DNA from: a virus
DNA: 21,617 nt
IMG/VR virus record: IMGVR_UViG_3300032298_000257
Location: 1 to 21,617 of that record
Direction: 5' to 3' (one strand)
Part shown: positions 20,006 through 21,617 of the stretch, one piece after another
Position numbering within the stretch: the stretch's first letter is position 1
Layout: each line of letters starts with the position of its first letter
Translations under genes and position numbers: made by a program
Notes under the pieces: model-generated
Databases searched by the model: none
The model's input: only the letters and a program-made list of their open reading frames with translations
Told to the model about the DNA's origin: nothing

Positions 20006-21403
20006 ATGCCATCAACCTATTCACCCTCGCTTAAAATACAGTTAATTGGTACTGGAGAACAGGCCGGAACTTGGGGGTCTACAACCAATTACAACTTAGG
20101 CACTCTGATTGAGCAAGCGATTACCGGCGTAGCAACGCTTTCTATGGGTAATGCAAATTACACCATGACTAACTTTAACGGTTTATCAGACGAAGCCCGT
20201 AACGCTGTGTTGGTTTTAAATGGCCCAATTACTGCGCCGCAATATCTTATTGCTCCACCACAACAAAAAACATATATTGTTAAAAACGTTACAGGTAACA
20301 CCGTAACCATTACAACTTCAACCGGAAACGGCATTGCTATTGCTAACTCGGTAACTGCAATTGTTTACTGCGACAGTGTTAACTTTTACCCCGCATCGAC
20401 TTTAAATTACATTGATGGCAACCTTACTGTTACTGGGTATAGCTTCTTACAAAACAGCGTTGCTATGGCAACTAAAGCAAATGCAACTGTATCTGTCTAT
20501 GGCAACATATATGGCAACGTCAATACAGGACAATGGTATTTACCAGTAGGAACTACTTCACAACGCGCTGCCGCTGGGCAAGTTGGTATATTCCGTTACA
20601 ACAGCGAATTAGCAATTTATGAAGGCTATACAGGTGGCACTTGGGTTCGATTCCAAACCTATCCTCAAGGCGTATATACCATCAACTTTTTAATTGTTGC
20701 TGGTGGCGGCGGCGGAAGTAGTGGTGGCGGTGGTGGTGGCGGATTTATTTCTAGTTCTCTTTCAGTAACACCGGGGTCCACTTACACTATGGTTGTTGGT
20801 GGAGGTGGCGGAGCGGTTACTGGCGCAGTTGCCCAAAACGGAACAAACTCATCAATTACAAACGTTTCTACAGCTACTGGTGGTGGTGGTGGAGGACAAG
20901 TAAATGGTGCTTCAGGCGGTTCAGGTGGTGGTGGTGGAGCTCAGCCGGATTCTGCTGGTGGCGGAGGCATAGTAGGTCAAGGTTTTAATGGTGGCAACGG
21001 AGGGAACTTTACAGCCGGTGGTGGTGGTGGTGGTGGTGGTGTTGGTCAAAATCGTCAAGGCGACGAAGTAGCAGGTGTTGGTGGTATTGGTGTTTTAAAT
21101 ACTATTACCGGTAACGCCGTTTATTACGCTGGTGGTGGTGGCGGTGGCGGTGGCGGTAGTCCAGCTGCAGGAGGGCTTGGTGGTGGTGGCACTGCTGGCG
21201 CCAATAATGGCGGCACAAATACCGGTGGTGGCGGCGGCGGCTTTTATAATGGATTAGGTGTTGGTAATGGTGGCTCAGGTGTAATTATTATTTCCGTACC
21301 CACTGCAAGCTATAGCGGTGTAACAACTGGTGGACCCCAAGTATCTATTTCTGGTGCAAATACAATTCTTCGTTACGTTAACTCAGGAACCTATACAGCA
21401 TGA
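20006..21403 (+). CDS. Tail fibre / adhesin with N-terminal fibre domain and polyglycine domain
   Basis: A 465-residue protein. The N-terminal domain has STYSPSLKIQLIGTGEQAGT followed by WGSTTNYNLGTLIEQAITGV, and DEARNAVLVLNGPITAPQYL, a common phage fibre beginning. It extends to about residue 130 (IVYCDSVNFY). A linker (about 135-180) leads to LPVGTTSQRAAAGQVGIFRY and YEGYTGGTWVRF, the usual collar-like motif of such fibres. A polyglycine domain (about 233-428) follows, and then a 33-residue end, whose last part reads YVNSGTYTA, related to that of the gene ending at 18746. A run of eight GGT codons lies at 21017-21040. AAGGA at 19996-20000 precedes ATG 20006. It is probably a receptor-binding protein. 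Its stop overlaps the next ATG (ATGA). Confidence 0.87.
   Translation: MPSTYSPSLKIQLIGTGEQAGTWGSTTNYNLGTLIEQAITGVATLSMGNANYTMTNFNGLSDEARNAVLVLNGPITAPQYLIAPPQQKTYIVKNVTGNTVTITTSTGNGIAIANSVTAIVYCDSVNFYPASTLNYIDGNLTVTGYSFLQNSVAMATKANATVSVYGNIYGNVNTGQWYLPVGTTSQRAAAGQVGIFRYNSELAIYEGYTGGTWVRFQTYPQGVYTINFLIVAGGGGGSSGGGGGGGFISSSLSVTPGSTYTMVVGGGGGAVTGAVAQNGTNSSITNVSTATGGGGGGQVNGASGGSGGGGGAQPDSAGGGGIVGQGFNGGNGGNFTAGGGGGGGGVGQNRQGDEVAGVGGIGVLNTITGNAVYYAGGGGGGGGGSPAAGGLGGGGTAGANNGGTNTGGGGGGFYNGLGVGNGGSGVIIISVPTASYSGVTTGGPQVSISGANTILRYVNSGTYTA
21017..21040 (+). repeat. GGT trinucleotide run (eight units) inside the adhesin gene
   Basis: Eight consecutive GGT triplets, in frame and coding for Gly, lie in the polyglycine region of the adhesin. 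Replication slippage here would add or remove glycines without breaking the frame. Other GGN runs are nearby, but they mix GGT, GGC and GGA. Confidence 0.85.
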
Positions 21404-21582
21404 TCCATACTCAAGAATGCGCAACTAAAGTTGAAAGCGTATGCCCTAAATGTAAAGTGGAAATCGGCGCTATTGAAATTGCAAGCAATGAATGCGATAA
21501 ATGTGGCAGTAGCTTAGAGGGGCGTATAGAAAACGTAGCGGTTACGGCTAACCCGTTGCCTATTTTTGCAACAATGTTTTAA
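21400..21582 (+). CDS. Zinc-ribbon mini-protein
   Basis: A 60-residue protein with two CxxC pairs: VESVCPKCKVEIGAIEIASN (C15, C18) and ECDKCGSSLEGRIEN (C32, C35), a rubredoxin-type zinc knuckle pair 13 residues apart. A further cysteine lies at residue 7. The C-terminus is a mildly hydrophobic TANPLPIFATMF, too short for a membrane helix. Its start overlaps the fibre gene stop as ATGA, so it is translated with the adhesin. Possible roles include nucleic-acid or protein binding and regulation; nothing in the sequence decides. Confidence 0.7.
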   Translation: MIHTQECATKVESVCPKCKVEIGAIEIASNECDKCGSSLEGRIENVAVTANPLPIFATMF

Positions 21583-21584
21583 AA

Positions 21585-21617
21585 ATGATAAAGCGCAAAA
21601 CTGTGGGTGCTATGCAC
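21585..21617 (+). CDS. Possible start of the next gene (cut by window edge)
   Basis: An ATG two bases after the previous stop opens a frame of 11 codons (MIKRKTVGAMH) without a stop before the window ends. The close spacing fits the packing of the operon, but no clear ribosome binding site precedes it, and 11 codons are too few to identify anything. Confidence 0.35.
   Translation, partial: MIKRKTVGAMH

Noticed and set aside
1-21617. tRNA, rRNA or CRISPR genes
   Set aside because: By eye I found no cloverleaf with a GTTCRA-type T arm, no rRNA-like sequence and no regularly spaced repeats in the short gaps. A dedicated scan (for example tRNAscan) was not possible here.

Overview
The window is part of the late (structural) gene block of a tailed double-stranded DNA phage (Caudoviricetes). 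The + strand is packed with genes in the order TerL, portal, GroES-like chaperonin, scaffold, head protein, major capsid protein, small virion-type proteins, head-tail adaptors, tail fibres/adhesins. Many of these genes overlap by TAATG or ATGA junctions. I see no integrase, replication gene, lysis amidase, tape measure, tail tube or sheath here. The P22-type portal and gp4-like adaptor fit a short-tailed phage, but morphology is not settled by this window. Several small proteins resemble, from memory, families common in phages and metagenomes from freshwater. The host cannot be named; its promoters look Gram-negative in style (AGGAG ribosome binding sites, one weak sigma70-like site).

Layout. 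(1) 3-164: tail end of a winged-helix protein. (2) 165-7715: packaging and head module (TerL, portal, small coiled-coil protein, GroES-like protein, scaffold, two head-associated proteins, major capsid protein), closed by a strong rho-independent terminator at 7747-7772. (3) 7754-9011: a divergent minus-strand cassette of three or four genes: one or two tiny membrane or hydrophobic peptides, an HExxH zinc-peptidase-like protein and an HNH endonuclease, linked by ATGA or TAA-ATG junctions. (4) 9012-9135: a leader rich in dyad symmetry, with a weak promoter candidate. (5) 9136-12159: two beta-rich structural proteins, a holin-like membrane protein and a run of tiny basic proteins, several sharing an ADGIAKKGKTKGK-type C-terminus. 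(6) 12156-15100: adaptor, zinc-ribbon protein, more tiny proteins, second adaptor and a small virion protein. (7) 15114-21403: a fibre/adhesin block with a 730-residue fibre, an Ig-like plus polyglycine adhesin, a small fibre-associated protein, a protein built of exact 22-residue tandem repeats, and a second polyglycine adhesin. (8) 21400-21617: a zinc-ribbon mini-protein and possibly the first codons of the next gene.

How they work together. TerL and the portal package DNA into a shell built from the major capsid protein on the scaffold, perhaps folded with help from the GroES-like protein together with host GroEL. The gp4-like and second adaptors close the portal and join the tail, and the fibre block supplies host recognition. 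The best places to look for something undescribed are the shared C-terminal tag on the tiny proteins, the minus-strand peptidase/HNH/membrane-peptide cassette, and the 22-residue repeat protein between the two related glycine-rich adhesins.
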